A stretch of 64,000 bases of DNA, from the NCBI RefSeq assembly GCF_000622325.1, contig NZ_JASE01000005.1, positions 2,294,001-2,358,000 of the forward strand. The letters run 5' to 3'. Position 1 is the first letter of the stretch, and every line of letters starts with the position of its first letter. The notes below the pieces were generated by a model. The model was not told the DNA's origin, did no database searches, and saw only the letters and a list, made by a program, of their open reading frames with translations. Below, piece by piece: positions 8,763 to 18,180 of this stretch. Both the position numbers and the translations under genes were made by a program. The stretch is from Sulfitobacter geojensis. Its GTDB lineage: Bacteria; Pseudomonadota; Alphaproteobacteria; Rhodobacterales; Rhodobacteraceae.

Positions 8763-10166
8763 ATGAAAGACGCAGATTTCGACACACTGGTGCAAGGGGC
8801 CACCGTCGTCCACTCAAATGGCGTGGATATTGCCGATATCGGCATTCAAGATGGCATCATTACCGCAATCGGGCCGGACCTGAAAAATACAGCCGTGACG
8901 AGGATCGATGCGCGCGGATTGATCGCCCTACCCGGCGGTGTGGATACCCATTGCCACATCGAACAGGTGTCCGGTGCGGGCCTGTTGAATGCCGATACCT
9001 TTGAAACCGCAACTCGGTCTGCAGCGATGGGCGGTACGACAACTGTCGTCTCCTTTGCGGCGCAACACCCCGGCAACAAGATCAGGGATGTTGTCGACGC
9101 CTATGCCACATTGGCGCGCAAGGGTTCGTTGATCGACTATGCCTTCCACATGATCGTCGCCGAGACAGCACATGGTAATCTGGAAGACGACATTCCCGCC
9201 CTGATCGCGCAGGGTCACCGTTCGATCAAAATTTTTACGACCTATGATAAGGTAAGACAGGACGATAAATCGATTCTGGACATTCTGGCCGTGGCGAAAC
9301 GCGACGGCGCACTGGTGTGTTTCCACGCAGAAAACGACGGCCTGATCCGCCACATGACTGAAAAGCTTTTGGCCGAAGGCAAAACAGCGCCGAAATATCA
9401 CGCCCTGTCGCATCCCCGTCTGGCCGAAACCGAAGCCATCGACCGGATGTGCCGGTTTGCCGAATTCACTGATACGCGCATCATGATTTTTCATGTCTCC
9501 ACACGCGAGGGAGCCGAAATCATTCGTGCGGCCCAGAAACGCGGCGTGAAGGTCATGGCGGAAACCTGCCCTCACTATCTGTTCATGACGGCGGATATTC
9601 TGGAGCAGGACAATCCTGCGCGTTTCATGTGCTCGCCGCCACAGCGCACGACGGATGACCAAGATGCACTGTGGGACGCGATTGCTGACGGAACCATTCG
9701 GCTGGTCACGTCGGATCATGCCCCGTACCGCATGGATGAAACCGGAAAGTTCGCCCACGGCGACGATGCGCCGTTCAACAAAATCGCCAATGGCATGCCC
9801 GGTCTTGAAACGCGATTGCCCCTGATGTTCAACGAAATGGTGAGCAAAGGGCGCATGGATCTGACCGCCTTCGCTGAACTGACAGCGACCGCGCCCGCCG
9901 ACGCGTTTGGTCTGTCGCGTAAAGGGCGCATTGCCGAGGGCTTTGACGCCGACATCGCCCTCTGGAACCCCTCGATTTCACACACGTATGGTGCAAACGA
10001 CCTGCACGACAACGTGGGCTACAATCCGTTTGAAGGCACCACCATACGCGGAATGCCTGTGAGTGTGCTTTCGCGGGGGCGCCGGATTGTGACCGAGCGA
10101 TCCTTGCAAGGACTGGCCGGCGATGGCGCATGGCAGCGCATGGCCCACCCCAACCTTTCCGCTTAG
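8763..10166 (+). CDS. Dihydropyrimidinase / D-hydantoinase family cyclic amidohydrolase
   Basis: A 467-residue cytoplasmic amidohydrolase. Metal-site motifs are visible: DTHCHIE (His 63 and 65), Lys ~156 in HRSIKIFTTYDK (position of the carboxylated lysine bridging two zincs), CFHAEND, IFHVST and TSDHAPY, with C-terminal GRIAEGFDADIALWNP. The family opens cyclic diamides such as dihydropyrimidines, hydantoins or allantoin. The ATG at 8763 is chosen because the mature fold starts there; upstream codons overlap the operator. It diverges from gntR. Exact substrate is undecided: no N-carbamoyl amidase or dihydropyrimidine dehydrogenase is nearby. Confidence 0.92.
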   Translation: MKDADFDTLVQGATVVHSNGVDIADIGIQDGIITAIGPDLKNTAVTRIDARGLIALPGGVDTHCHIEQVSGAGLLNADTFETATRSAAMGGTTTVVSFAAQHPGNKIRDVVDAYATLARKGSLIDYAFHMIVAETAHGNLEDDIPALIAQGHRSIKIFTTYDKVRQDDKSILDILAVAKRDGALVCFHAENDGLIRHMTEKLLAEGKTAPKYHALSHPRLAETEAIDRMCRFAEFTDTRIMIFHVSTREGAEIIRAAQKRGVKVMAETCPHYLFMTADILEQDNPARFMCSPPQRTTDDQDALWDAIADGTIRLVTSDHAPYRMDETGKFAHGDDAPFNKIANGMPGLETRLPLMFNEMVSKGRMDLTAFAELTATAPADAFGLSRKGRIAEGFDADIALWNPSISHTYGANDLHDNVGYNPFEGTTIRGMPVSVLSRGRRIVTERSLQGLAGDGAWQRMAHPNLSA

Positions 10167-10531
10167 CTCTGACAGTCCCCGGTATTGTCCCCCCGCGTGT
10201 ACAGCATTTACGCGCCGCCATGATGCGCAGTTGATCCTTGCCTTGATGATCATCTGCGCACCTTGGACCTACCGGCCAATTATTGTTTCATCCGCCACCT
10301 TGCCACCTAAAAATGGGCGTTTGGTGTAGGGTTCAAGCGCGGCTGCGTGCTCCGCATGCCGCAAATTTGCGCGACAGCCAGCCGTGTTCGTGCGTCCCTC
10401 GCGTCCCGCCCGCGAAACACCATCTGCATTGCTTCTTGACACGATCTTAACCGGCAGCCTCTACATGACGGGCCGGTGTTGTCCTGCGTTTAACGCATCG
10501 TGCCAAATTGAACAGAAAAACAGGAGCAGAA
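10167..10531. other. 365-bp intergenic gap with a possible promoter
   Basis: No gene or stable RNA is recognised here. A TTGACA hexamer at 10436-10441 followed after 18-19 bp by TCTACAT is a weak sigma70-type promoter candidate for the metalloprotease gene, leaving a leader of roughly 60 nt. The rest shows no clear repeat or hairpin. Confidence 0.4.
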
Positions 10532-11953
10532 ATGTATACTTTAAGCGAATTCAAATGGGGCACCGGTGAAACCGGAGAGGCAGGCGGGATCGTGAACTGG
10601 AGTTTCGCAACCTCACCCGGGGACGGATTTGTATTCGCAGATTTCATCACACAAGAGGCCTTTCGCACCAATATCCGCGATGCGTTTCAAACTTGGGAAA
10701 ACGTGGCCAACATCGACTTTGTTGAAGTTGCCGACGGCGCCGACACACAAATCCGTTTGGGCTGGGATGACATGGACGGACCGTCCGGCGTCACGGGTGA
10801 AGCGTCGTTCGGCGGTTCCAAAACTACATCAAGCCTGTTCACCATGACCTCTGCCGAGGTGCGTTTTGACCAAAGTGAAAACTGGATCACAACCTTTGAT
10901 GGCGCGGCGGGGGAGATCGGTTTCTTTCAGGTAGCGGTGCACGAGATCGGGCATGCCATTGGCCTTGATCACACCAATGACCCCGACACCATCATGTATG
11001 ACCGCAATCTGGACCATCTGACGGGATTGGGTGCGGGTGATATTGAAGGGGTGCAAATTCATTACGGGGCCTCGATCCCACCGGCAGGAACCGATGGCGA
11101 TGACGTTTTTGCGGCGCGCTTTGGCGATGATGTGGTGGACGGGCTGGCCGGTACCGACACCCTGAACCTGAGTGGCGATCAATCGCAATATACCCTGACC
11201 CTCTCTGCGGATACGCTGGTCGTAACAGATCGCCAAACCGGACGCGATGGCAGTGACACGCTGGTCAACATGGAACGGCTGGATTTCCAGACGGGCACGG
11301 ACCCCGATTTCAACATCGATACCTTCGACAGTATCGCCACGCTGGCACCCGCTGATCTCTCGCAGATTGTCGAACTATATATTGCCTATTTCGACCGCGC
11401 ACCGGACGCGTTGGGACTGGCGTTCTGGGGTAATGCATATGCGGACGGGTTGTCACTGAACGCCATGGCCGCCCTGTTTATCGACCAGGCTGAGACTCGC
11501 GCCACCTATCCTGAGGGCATGAGCAATGCTGAAATCGCCACAGCCGTATACAACAACGTGCTGGGGCGTGTACCGGACGCGGATGGGTTCAATTTCTGGG
11601 TCGGTGTGCTTGATGAGGGCGCGGTCGGGCGCGATGTGTTTATTCTTTCGGTCCTTGAAGGGGCAAAGGCCGACATCCCCGACGGATCTTCGGCAGAGTT
11701 CGCCGCACAGGTACAGGCAGACCGCCAATACCTTGCGGACAAATTCGATATTGGTACCTATTTCGCGGTCACCAAAGGCATGTCCGACACGGATGATGCG
11801 CGACAGGCCATAGCGCTGTTTGACGGATCGCAAAGCAGCATCGAGGCGGCAGTAAGTGCAACGGATGGTCATTACGCCGCTGCACTGGATGCGAATAGCG
11901 GTGATTTCCTGATGCCATTGGTCGGGGTTCTTGACGATCCCTTTGCGGCCTGA
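10532..11953 (+). CDS. Secreted M10-type zinc metalloprotease with DUF4214 domain
   Basis: A 473-residue protein. The zinc motif HEIGHAIGLDH (HExGHxxGxxH, His137/141/147) and a following TIMYD Met-turn mark a metzincin of the serralysin/M10 type. After residue ~190 a short, degenerate RTX-like stretch (FGDDVVDGLAGTDTLNLSG) leads into a DUF4214 domain (two YxxxxxRxPDxxGxxFW-like repeats, ~280-380). There is no N-terminal signal, consistent with type I secretion through a C-terminal signal; no T1SS genes are in the window. The ATG at 10532 follows AGGAGCAG. Probably an extracellular protease or surface-layer processing enzyme. Confidence 0.88.
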   Translation: MYTLSEFKWGTGETGEAGGIVNWSFATSPGDGFVFADFITQEAFRTNIRDAFQTWENVANIDFVEVADGADTQIRLGWDDMDGPSGVTGEASFGGSKTTSSLFTMTSAEVRFDQSENWITTFDGAAGEIGFFQVAVHEIGHAIGLDHTNDPDTIMYDRNLDHLTGLGAGDIEGVQIHYGASIPPAGTDGDDVFAARFGDDVVDGLAGTDTLNLSGDQSQYTLTLSADTLVVTDRQTGRDGSDTLVNMERLDFQTGTDPDFNIDTFDSIATLAPADLSQIVELYIAYFDRAPDALGLAFWGNAYADGLSLNAMAALFIDQAETRATYPEGMSNAEIATAVYNNVLGRVPDADGFNFWVGVLDEGAVGRDVFILSVLEGAKADIPDGSSAEFAAQVQADRQYLADKFDIGTYFAVTKGMSDTDDARQAIALFDGSQSSIEAAVSATDGHYAAALDANSGDFLMPLVGVLDDPFAA

Positions 11954-11978
11954 CGCCATACCCCAGTAGAATGCGCGA

Positions 11979-12010
11979 CAAGGCCGCCAGTCGACAGGCG
12001 GCCTTGTTTC
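11979..12010. terminator. Rho-independent terminator, possibly bidirectional
   Basis: A 10-bp perfect stem CAAGGCCGCC / GGCGGCCTTG (11979-11988 with 11997-12006) with an 8-nt loop, followed by TTTC. It sits between the convergent metalloprotease and Na/Pi cotransporter genes and could stop both. Confidence 0.75.
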
Positions 12011-12013
12011 CTG

Positions 12014-13669
12014 TCAGGTCAGCCGGCTTTTCAACAGATCACCGGATTTGGCCAGTATCGGATAGCCAACCATCGAAAACGACGTGTTGATCTGCTTGAG
12101 CGCGCGCAGCGTTTCCTGATGGATATTGCTGGTCTCGATGCTTTCCACCAACCCCTCGCGCAACCGCTCCAGATGATGGCGCTGCAGTTTTTGCTCCACG
12201 CGGCGCACCTTTTCCTTGGCGGCCACCAGTTCACGCGCCTCCGCAGGATTCTGGTTCATCATCACATTCAATGCCAGCTGCACATTCCCCGACACCCGAT
12301 CCAGAAAATCACCAATCTCTTCGCGCCCTTTTGGCGAAAAATGAACGCCTTGTGCGTGCATGCGCTGGGTCAGCTCCAACATCGTTCGCGTGATCGCATC
12401 GGAAGCGGCATCAAGGCTGGTTGAGATCGACGCAAGGTCCATCGAGCGGCGGCTCAACTCCTCGTTCAGCCCCTTCTGCCCCAGCTTGGCCAGATACAGC
12501 TTTATCTCCAGATGCATTTTCTTGATGGTGCGGTCCTGATCCTCAATCGCTTGCGCGCCAAGGCTGTTCCACGTGTCGTACAGGGGCTCCACCGCGATCA
12601 GCATTTTTTCGATGCGCTGCCCCATGTCCAGCAATTCGCGTGCCGCACAATCGAGCCCGCGACTGGGGCGCTCAAGGGCCGCAGGGTCAAGCGCGCTACC
12701 CGCGTCAAGCGTCAGCGTCGCCGAGGACTTGTCCGTTAGAACGCGGGCAATGACACGCGTAACACTGACGGTGAAGGGCAGCGCGACAACGGCGACGGCG
12801 ACGTTGAATACCAAATGCAGGTTTATGGCCTGTCGCGCCGGATCCGCCCCGAGATAGGTCAGAAGCTCCGGTTTCACACTGACCAGAACCGCGGCAATCA
12901 ACGCACCACCGCCGCGCAAGACAAGGTTTGCGACAATCATCTGCCGTGACACAACCGGTGCCGACAGCGTCAACACATAAGCGATAAAAGCCCCGCCAAG
13001 ATTGGCCCCAAGGATCATGGCTGCCGCTGCAGTAGGCGGCAAAATCCCCTGCCCTGCCAAAGTAACAAACAGCAGGACCGCTGCTACGCTGGAATGCACG
13101 ATCCATGCGAAACCGGTGCCAATCACAAAAGCCGTTAACAGATCACGCCCCAGGTATTCCATCACCGCCAAAGTGCCCGGATTGGCGACCATGGGGCCGG
13201 TTGCAGCGCGGATCATATCCAAGGAAACAAAGATCAACGCGAGGCCGGTCAGGATGCGCCCGACCTGACGCAGAGTGTCATTGCCTGAACGCAAAAACAG
13301 CGAGACACCAAGCAACAAAAGCAAGGGGATGAAAAACGACTGTCGCACTAGCAACAGTTGCGTCACCAGCGCCGATCCGACGTCCGCCCCCAGAAGTATA
13401 ACAAGTCCAGTCGCCGCAGTGAGCGCACCTTTGGCCACGAAATTTGACGTTAAAACTGCCACAGCCGTTGAGCTTTGCAAGAATACCGCCGCCCCAAGAC
13501 CAGAGCCGGCCGCCAGCAAACGGTTGTTGGCCGAATGCCTAAGCCACGTCCGAAGCTGGTTGGCGAAACCGCGCTCCACACCCGTACGTACAAGCCGCAC
13601 CGCCCAGATCAACAAGGCAGCAGCGCCTGCAATATTCAGCAGGAATTGAATGAGATGCGGTTCGTTCAA
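12014..13669 (-). CDS. Na+/phosphate cotransporter family protein (NptA/YjbB-like)
   Basis: A 551-residue membrane protein. Two Na_Pi_cotrans repeats are visible in the first ~330 residues, each with the QSSTAxxV-type signature (LQSSTAVAVL and VHSSVAAVLL). A PhoU-like helical domain follows (residues ~350-551). Family members move phosphate with sodium; E. coli YjbB exports Pi. The start is a TTG at 13669 with AAGG upstream; it gives the usual short N-terminus before the first helix. It is the last gene of the same-strand phosphorus block, 55 bp from the HAD gene. Confidence 0.9.
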   Translation of the reverse strand: MNEPHLIQFLLNIAGAAALLIWAVRLVRTGVERGFANQLRTWLRHSANNRLLAAGSGLGAAVFLQSSTAVAVLTSNFVAKGALTAATGLVILLGADVGSALVTQLLLVRQSFFIPLLLLLGVSLFLRSGNDTLRQVGRILTGLALIFVSLDMIRAATGPMVANPGTLAVMEYLGRDLLTAFVIGTGFAWIVHSSVAAVLLFVTLAGQGILPPTAAAAMILGANLGGAFIAYVLTLSAPVVSRQMIVANLVLRGGGALIAAVLVSVKPELLTYLGADPARQAINLHLVFNVAVAVVALPFTVSVTRVIARVLTDKSSATLTLDAGSALDPAALERPSRGLDCAARELLDMGQRIEKMLIAVEPLYDTWNSLGAQAIEDQDRTIKKMHLEIKLYLAKLGQKGLNEELSRRSMDLASISTSLDAASDAITRTMLELTQRMHAQGVHFSPKGREEIGDFLDRVSGNVQLALNVMMNQNPAEARELVAAKEKVRRVEQKLQRHHLERLREGLVESIETSNIHQETLRALKQINTSFSMVGYPILAKSGDLLKSRLT

Positions 13670-13723
13670 CGCGACGCTACCTTGTAACTATCGAAAGATA
13701 CTAGTGACCTGCGCCGATTGTTT

Positions 13724-14617
13724 TCAAGGGCGGTGCAGGATGTAATCCGGCTGGATCCCTGATATTTCAATCGGTCCCAAAACATCAGTGCCCCCGAAAA
13801 ACCCATAGCCGGATATCAACGCAGTCTTAATGCCCGCCGCCTGCCCGCCCAGAATATCCGTGTGCAAACTGTCCCCGACCATCACCGTGCGGGCTGGATC
13901 GAAACTGCCTATACGGGAAAATGCCAGATCAAAAATATTGCCGAAAGGTTTGCCGAAAAAATTCACAGCCACGCCAGTTGCATCTGCAAGCCGGTGGGCG
14001 AAATGGCCCGGTTCGGTGGAAAACCCGTTTTCACGTGGCGCGACAATATCAGGGTTGCCCACATAGACCGGACGCGGCATGCGCCTGAGCGACGTTTCAA
14101 GCAGGGTCTGGCGCTGCTCTGTCCACACAGCACTGCCCAACAACAAAAATGCTTCTGCCGCATCATAGGTTTGCCGGTCTTCTGCCAGATAGGTGATGTC
14201 CAGCCCTTCAATATCCCCGCGCCCGAGGCTTTCGGTGGCCATTAACCCCCATTTGCGGGCTGGTTCTGCCGCCAAACCGTGCAGGATTGTCTTGCGGCTG
14301 GTGATCACATCCTCGGGCGCGAAATCATAGCCAAGGCGCGCGTATTTCGTCATCAGGTCCGCATGGGGATAGCCGGCAGCATTGGATACAACCATCACCC
14401 GTTTACCGGCCTTCTGCAGCCCTGCGACCCTTTCGGGCACGCCGGGAATAGCCGTCTCCCCGATGTTCAGAACGCCGAAAGCATCAAGCAAAAACGTGTC
14501 GATATCGTCCCTTAACGCATCAAGATCAGGCAGCCGTGAACAGGGCGCTGTCCGCTGCACATCCGGCAAACGGTGGCGCACCTTTTCATAGGCGGCAAAG
14601 GCGTCATTCGTGTTCAA
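13724..14617 (-). CDS. HAD superfamily subclass IIA protein
   Basis: About 297 residues. HAD motifs are LLDAFGVLN (motif I), VVSNAAGYP (II), FGKPFGNIF (Lys, III) and VGDSLHTDILGG (IV), with the large IIA cap between II and III. The usual acid/base Asp two residues after the nucleophile is Phe here (D-A-F-G), so normal phosphatase activity is uncertain. No ATG precedes motif I; the TTG at 14617, 13 nt after the phnE stop, is my best start, while a TTG at 14680 would overlap phnE by 50 bp. It is the last gene of the PhnCDE-like operon. Confidence 0.82.
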   Translation of the reverse strand: MNTNDAFAAYEKVRHRLPDVQRTAPCSRLPDLDALRDDIDTFLLDAFGVLNIGETAIPGVPERVAGLQKAGKRVMVVSNAAGYPHADLMTKYARLGYDFAPEDVITSRKTILHGLAAEPARKWGLMATESLGRGDIEGLDITYLAEDRQTYDAAEAFLLLGSAVWTEQRQTLLETSLRRMPRPVYVGNPDIVAPRENGFSTEPGHFAHRLADATGVAVNFFGKPFGNIFDLAFSRIGSFDPARTVMVGDSLHTDILGGQAAGIKTALISGYGFFGGTDVLGPIEISGIQPDYILHRP

Positions 14618-14630
14618 TTCACTGGCCTGC

Positions 14631-15446
14631 TCAAATGATCGCACCGCGTACCTTGGCCGACACCCATTCGGAAACGACAACCGCCGCCAGAATAACCAAC
14701 AGGATCAAGGACACCTGTGGCCATGCCAATACGTTGAGCGATGACGACAGTTGCAACCCGATGCCCCCGGCACCGACCAGACCCAATACCGTGCTTTCGC
14801 GGATGTTGATGTCCCAGCGGAACACGGCAATGCCGGCGAAGGCGGGCATGATCTGTGGCACGATACCATACGCCATGACCTGCCATCGGGACGCCCCTGT
14901 GGCGGTGATTGCCTCGACCTGCGTTTCGTCGATCTCTTCAATCGCCTCGTACAGCAATTTTGCGCAGAACCCGATCGAGCGGATCGCGATGGCGACAACC
15001 CCTGCAAACACGCCCGGTCCGATGATCGCGATCAGCAACAGCGCCCAGATCAGCGAATTGATTGAACGGGTCGACACGATAATCAAAAGCGCAATCGGGC
15101 GGATGATATAGCGCGACGGCGTCGTGTTGCGCGCGGCAAGAAAAGCGACCGGCACCGCAAGGATCAAAGAAAAGATCGTGCCCAATGTCGCGATGTTCAA
15201 CGTGTCCCAGATCGGTTTGCCCAATTGGGTGATGTATTCCCATTTCGGCGGTGTCGCGCGGGTCCAGATGTCATTGGCAATGCGCGGGGCATCCCACACA
15301 AAAAACCACGTGGTGGATTTGGAAATCTGCTGCCAGCAATAGGCGAAAATCGCGATGCCAACCAGCCAGAGCGCCCAATGGAACAAGCTTTCGCGCCCCG
15401 TGCGCCGCTGCCAGATTTTCAGACCTTTTGAATCTTGTACCGGCAT
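14631..15446 (-). CDS. phnE: Phosphonate-type ABC transporter permease (second PhnE)
   Basis: A 271-residue inner-membrane permease of the PhnE type. The EAA loop near EIDETQVEAITATGASRWQ and the ending GAGGIGLQL are typical. Its ATG overlaps the stop of the first PhnE by 1 bp (TAATG), so the two are probably translated together and form a heterodimeric channel. Some PhnE-type importers carry phosphonates, others phosphite, hypophosphite or phosphate esters; sequence alone does not separate them. Confidence 0.92.
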   Translation of the reverse strand: MPVQDSKGLKIWQRRTGRESLFHWALWLVGIAIFAYCWQQISKSTTWFFVWDAPRIANDIWTRATPPKWEYITQLGKPIWDTLNIATLGTIFSLILAVPVAFLAARNTTPSRYIIRPIALLIIVSTRSINSLIWALLLIAIIGPGVFAGVVAIAIRSIGFCAKLLYEAIEEIDETQVEAITATGASRWQVMAYGIVPQIMPAFAGIAVFRWDINIRESTVLGLVGAGGIGLQLSSSLNVLAWPQVSLILLVILAAVVVSEWVSAKVRGAII

Positions 15447-16264
15447 TATTGCACCCTCGCCCTGACGACACCCGACAGGTATTCCAGCGCCATCACAATC
15501 ACGATGATGATCAGCAGGATCGCCGCCGCCGTGTCATATTCATAGCGGTCAAACGCCGTGTTCAACGTGGCCCCGATGCCGCCTGCACCAACCAGTCCCA
15601 GAATCGCGCTTTCGCGGAAATTGATGTCCAGACGGTAGATGCTCAGCCCGATTAATCGCGGCATGACTTGCGGTTGCACGCCGTAGTTAATCCACTGTGT
15701 CCAGCGCGCGCCAGAGGCTTTGATCGCCTCGGCCTGCACACGGTCCATGCTTTCGATGTCTTCGGCCAGGAGTTTGGACAAGAACCCGATGGTCGCAAAA
15801 CTAAGCGTCAGAAAGCCGGCCAAAGGGCCAAATCCAAAGATCGCAACCAGCAGGATCGCAACGATGATTTCCTGCAAGGCACGGCTGATGGCAATGATGC
15901 CCCGGCAGATCAGATAAACTGGCAAGGGTGCCACATTACGCGCCGCGCCAAGGGCGATGGGGATGGAAATCGCGATGCCCACAACCGATGCCGCAACCGT
16001 CATCACGATGCTTTCGATCATCCCTTCCCAGATATCACCAGAACGCGTAGCGAAATCGGGATTGGTAAAGGCAAGGATGAACTTTTTGCCCCGCTCCAAA
16101 CCTTCATAAACCCGCGACCAATTCACCTCTACCGTGAGGTAGGCGGCGATAAGATAGGCGATGAACCCGATGATCAACGTCCAGCGCAACCAGCTGCGTT
16201 GCACAAACGGCGGCTTTTTCCAGGGTTGGCCCAGTTTTGTCTGAACGTCGAATGTCGCGCTCAT
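15446..16264 (-). CDS. phnE: Phosphonate-type ABC transporter permease (first PhnE)
   Basis: A 272-residue PhnE paralog of the next gene, with the EAA loop around [19 protein letters not shown] and the conserved [12 protein letters not shown]. The ATG at 16264 overlaps the PhnC stop by 4 bp (ATGA); an upstream Arg-rich extension is rejected because it lies inside phnC. A long periplasmic insertion after the first helix ([19 protein letters not shown]) is usual for the family. Confidence 0.92.
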   Translation of the reverse strand: MSATFDVQTKLGQPWKKPPFVQRSWLRWTLIIGFIAYLIAAYLTVEVNWSRVYEGLERGKKFILAFTNPDFATRSGDIWEGMIESIVMTVAASVVGIAISIPIALGAARNVAPLPVYLICRGIIAISRALQEIIVAILLVAIFGFGPLAGFLTLSFATIGFLSKLLAEDIESMDRVQAEAIKASGARWTQWINYGVQPQVMPRLIGLSIYRLDINFRESAILGLVGAGGIGATLNTAFDRYEYDTAAAILLIIIVIVMALEYLSGVVRARVQ

Positions 16265-17052
16265 TCTGTGACCTCTTCGTCTTCTTCGTCGACCGCTTCG
16301 ATGGTCGCTTCCCAATCTTCGGCACCATAAATGCTGGTCAACACGTCAGGGGTCAGACCCTCTGGCGGCCCGTCAAATTTGATCGCCCCCAGTTGCAGGC
16401 CGACAACGCGCTGCACAAACATTTGCGCCAGCGCCACGTCGTGAATGTTGATGATCGCTGCCAAACCGCGCTCTTTGCACAGCTCGCAAATCAGGCGCAT
16501 GATCTGGCGCGATGTTTTCGGATCCAGCGAAGCCGTCGGCTCATCCACCAACAACAGTGCAGGGTTCTGGATCAAGGCGCGGCAAATGCCGACCCGCTGG
16601 CGCTGTCCGCCGGACAGTTCGTCCGCGCGCTTGTCTGCCATATGGGCAAGCCCCACACGGTCCAGCAAGCGGAATGCCTCGTCCACATCGGATTGCGGAT
16701 ACCGCCGCAGGAAGCTGCGCCAGAACCCCACATAACCCAGCCGGCCGGACAAGACGTTTTCCATGACGGTCAGCCGCTCAACCAGCGCATATTCCTGAAA
16801 TATCATGCCCATACGGCGACGTTCGCGGCGCAGCCCACTGGCAGACAGACCGGTCAGTTCGACATCGCCCAGATGAACCTTGCCCGAGGTCGGTTCCACC
16901 AACCGGTTGATACAACGGATCAAGGTCGACTTGCCCGCGCCGGAGGGGCCGATCAGCGCCAGCACCTGCCCTTCGGGAATTTCCAGATCAACAGCCTGCA
17001 ACGCCTGATCGCCGGTTTTATAGGTCTTAACAAGTTTCTCAAGCCGCAGCAT
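16261..17052 (-). CDS. phnC: Phosphonate-type ABC transporter ATP-binding protein
   Basis: A 263-residue ABC ATPase with Walker [10 protein letters not shown], signature [15 protein letters not shown], Walker [13 protein letters not shown] and H-loop [10 protein letters not shown]. These, plus the PhnC-specific [21 protein letters not shown], identify it as the energising subunit for the two PhnE permeases. It ends in an acidic tail. It is 83 bp downstream of phnD. Confidence 0.94.
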   Translation of the reverse strand: MLRLEKLVKTYKTGDQALQAVDLEIPEGQVLALIGPSGAGKSTLIRCINRLVEPTSGKVHLGDVELTGLSASGLRRERRRMGMIFQEYALVERLTVMENVLSGRLGYVGFWRSFLRRYPQSDVDEAFRLLDRVGLAHMADKRADELSGGQRQRVGICRALIQNPALLLVDEPTASLDPKTSRQIMRLICELCKERGLAAIINIHDVALAQMFVQRVVGLQLGAIKFDGPPEGLTPDVLTSIYGAEDWEATIEAVDEEDEEVTE

Positions 17053-17135
17053 GAAGCTTCCCCGCCTCTATTATTATCATTGGAAAAGGTCGTCAGATGG
17101 ATCAAAGCGGGCCCGAAGGCCCGCCCGATCAGTGC

Positions 17136-18110
17136 TTATTCGCAAGAATAGCTGACACCGTTCGCGGCATCGATCTTGCGGATCACTTCCCAGAATTCCT
17201 GATAGGTCATTGGCAGGAACTGGCCCTCGTTCGACTTTTCAAACTCGGCCTGAAGCGACGTGCCTTCCCACTCGAAGTTGAAGAAGGCGTTCTTGATCTT
17301 GTCCTTCAGCTCAGGAGTAAGATTATGCGCCGTGCCGAAACCCGTGGTCGGGAAAGTTTGCGATTTGTAGATCGTTTTGACCTGATCTTCGGTAATCACA
17401 TCACGGCTCAGCATACGTGCCTTGACCGAGTTGGCGATAGAGGCCGCCATGTAGTCTTTGTTGGCAACGCCGAGGATCGAGTTGTCGTGCTTGCCTGAAT
17501 AAACAGGCTCGAAATCACGTTCGGGCAGCATGTCGAAATCGCCCTTCAGGATCGCGGACGGTGCCTTGAAACCCGAATTTGACGTGGGCGAAGTAAAGGC
17601 CAACTGCTTGCCCTTAATGTCCTCGACTTTTTCGATGCCGGAACCGGGGTATGTGATGATTTCCATTTCATACCCGAAGTTGCCGTCTTCGGACGCCATG
17701 ATGGTGAAGGGGTTGAAGCCCGCGCAGTTCACAGCCAGCGGGTTCGAGCCGGTGTTGAAACCCGCGATATGCAGACGGCCGGAACGCATCGCCTCGATCT
17801 GGGCGGCGTTGTTCTGCACAGGGAAAAACACCACGGATTTACCGGTCTCTTTTTCCAGATGGGTCAGGAAGTCGGACCATGCGGCCTTGTAAACAGCCGG
17901 ATCTTCGACAGGTGTATAGGCAAAAACAAGCGTGTCAGGATCAACCTGATCCGCGACATCGGTTGGCGTATCCGCAATCAGATCGCCGTTCACATCGCAA
18001 TATCGCTTGTCCAGATCACCGCGTTCACATTCCTGTGCTGCTGCGGGACCCGCAAGGGTCATGGTGAACGCCAAGGCGGCGCCAGACAAAAGTGAGTTCA
18101 TAAGTTTCAT
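17136..18110 (-). CDS. phnD: Phosphonate-type ABC substrate-binding protein
   Basis: A 324-residue periplasmic binding protein. The ATG at 18110 follows GGGAGGATT and opens a Sec signal (MKLMNSLLSGAALAF, cleavage near AAAQ-ECE). The body matches the PhnD/PtxB family: TLVFAYTPVEDPAVYKAAW, the ligand-site region KSVVFFPVQNNAAQIEAMRSG and FNTGSNPLAV, where Ser/Thr cap the phospho group in known structures. I see no clear Pho box upstream. Ligand could be a phosphonate, phosphite or a small phosphate ester. Confidence 0.93.
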   Translation of the reverse strand: MKLMNSLLSGAALAFTMTLAGPAAAQECERGDLDKRYCDVNGDLIADTPTDVADQVDPDTLVFAYTPVEDPAVYKAAWSDFLTHLEKETGKSVVFFPVQNNAAQIEAMRSGRLHIAGFNTGSNPLAVNCAGFNPFTIMASEDGNFGYEMEIITYPGSGIEKVEDIKGKQLAFTSPTSNSGFKAPSAILKGDFDMLPERDFEPVYSGKHDNSILGVANKDYMAASIANSVKARMLSRDVITEDQVKTIYKSQTFPTTGFGTAHNLTPELKDKIKNAFFNFEWEGTSLQAEFEKSNEGQFLPMTYQEFWEVIRKIDAANGVSYSCE

Positions 18111-18180
18111 GTAGAATCCTCCCAGATAGCGAAACGCTAGCCGTAACACTGTGATTTATAAACCCCTTATTGGCATAGGT

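Noticed and set aside
18111-18180. Possible Pho box upstream of phnD
   Set aside because: I could not find two properly spaced CTGTCAT-like half sites in the 70-bp gap.
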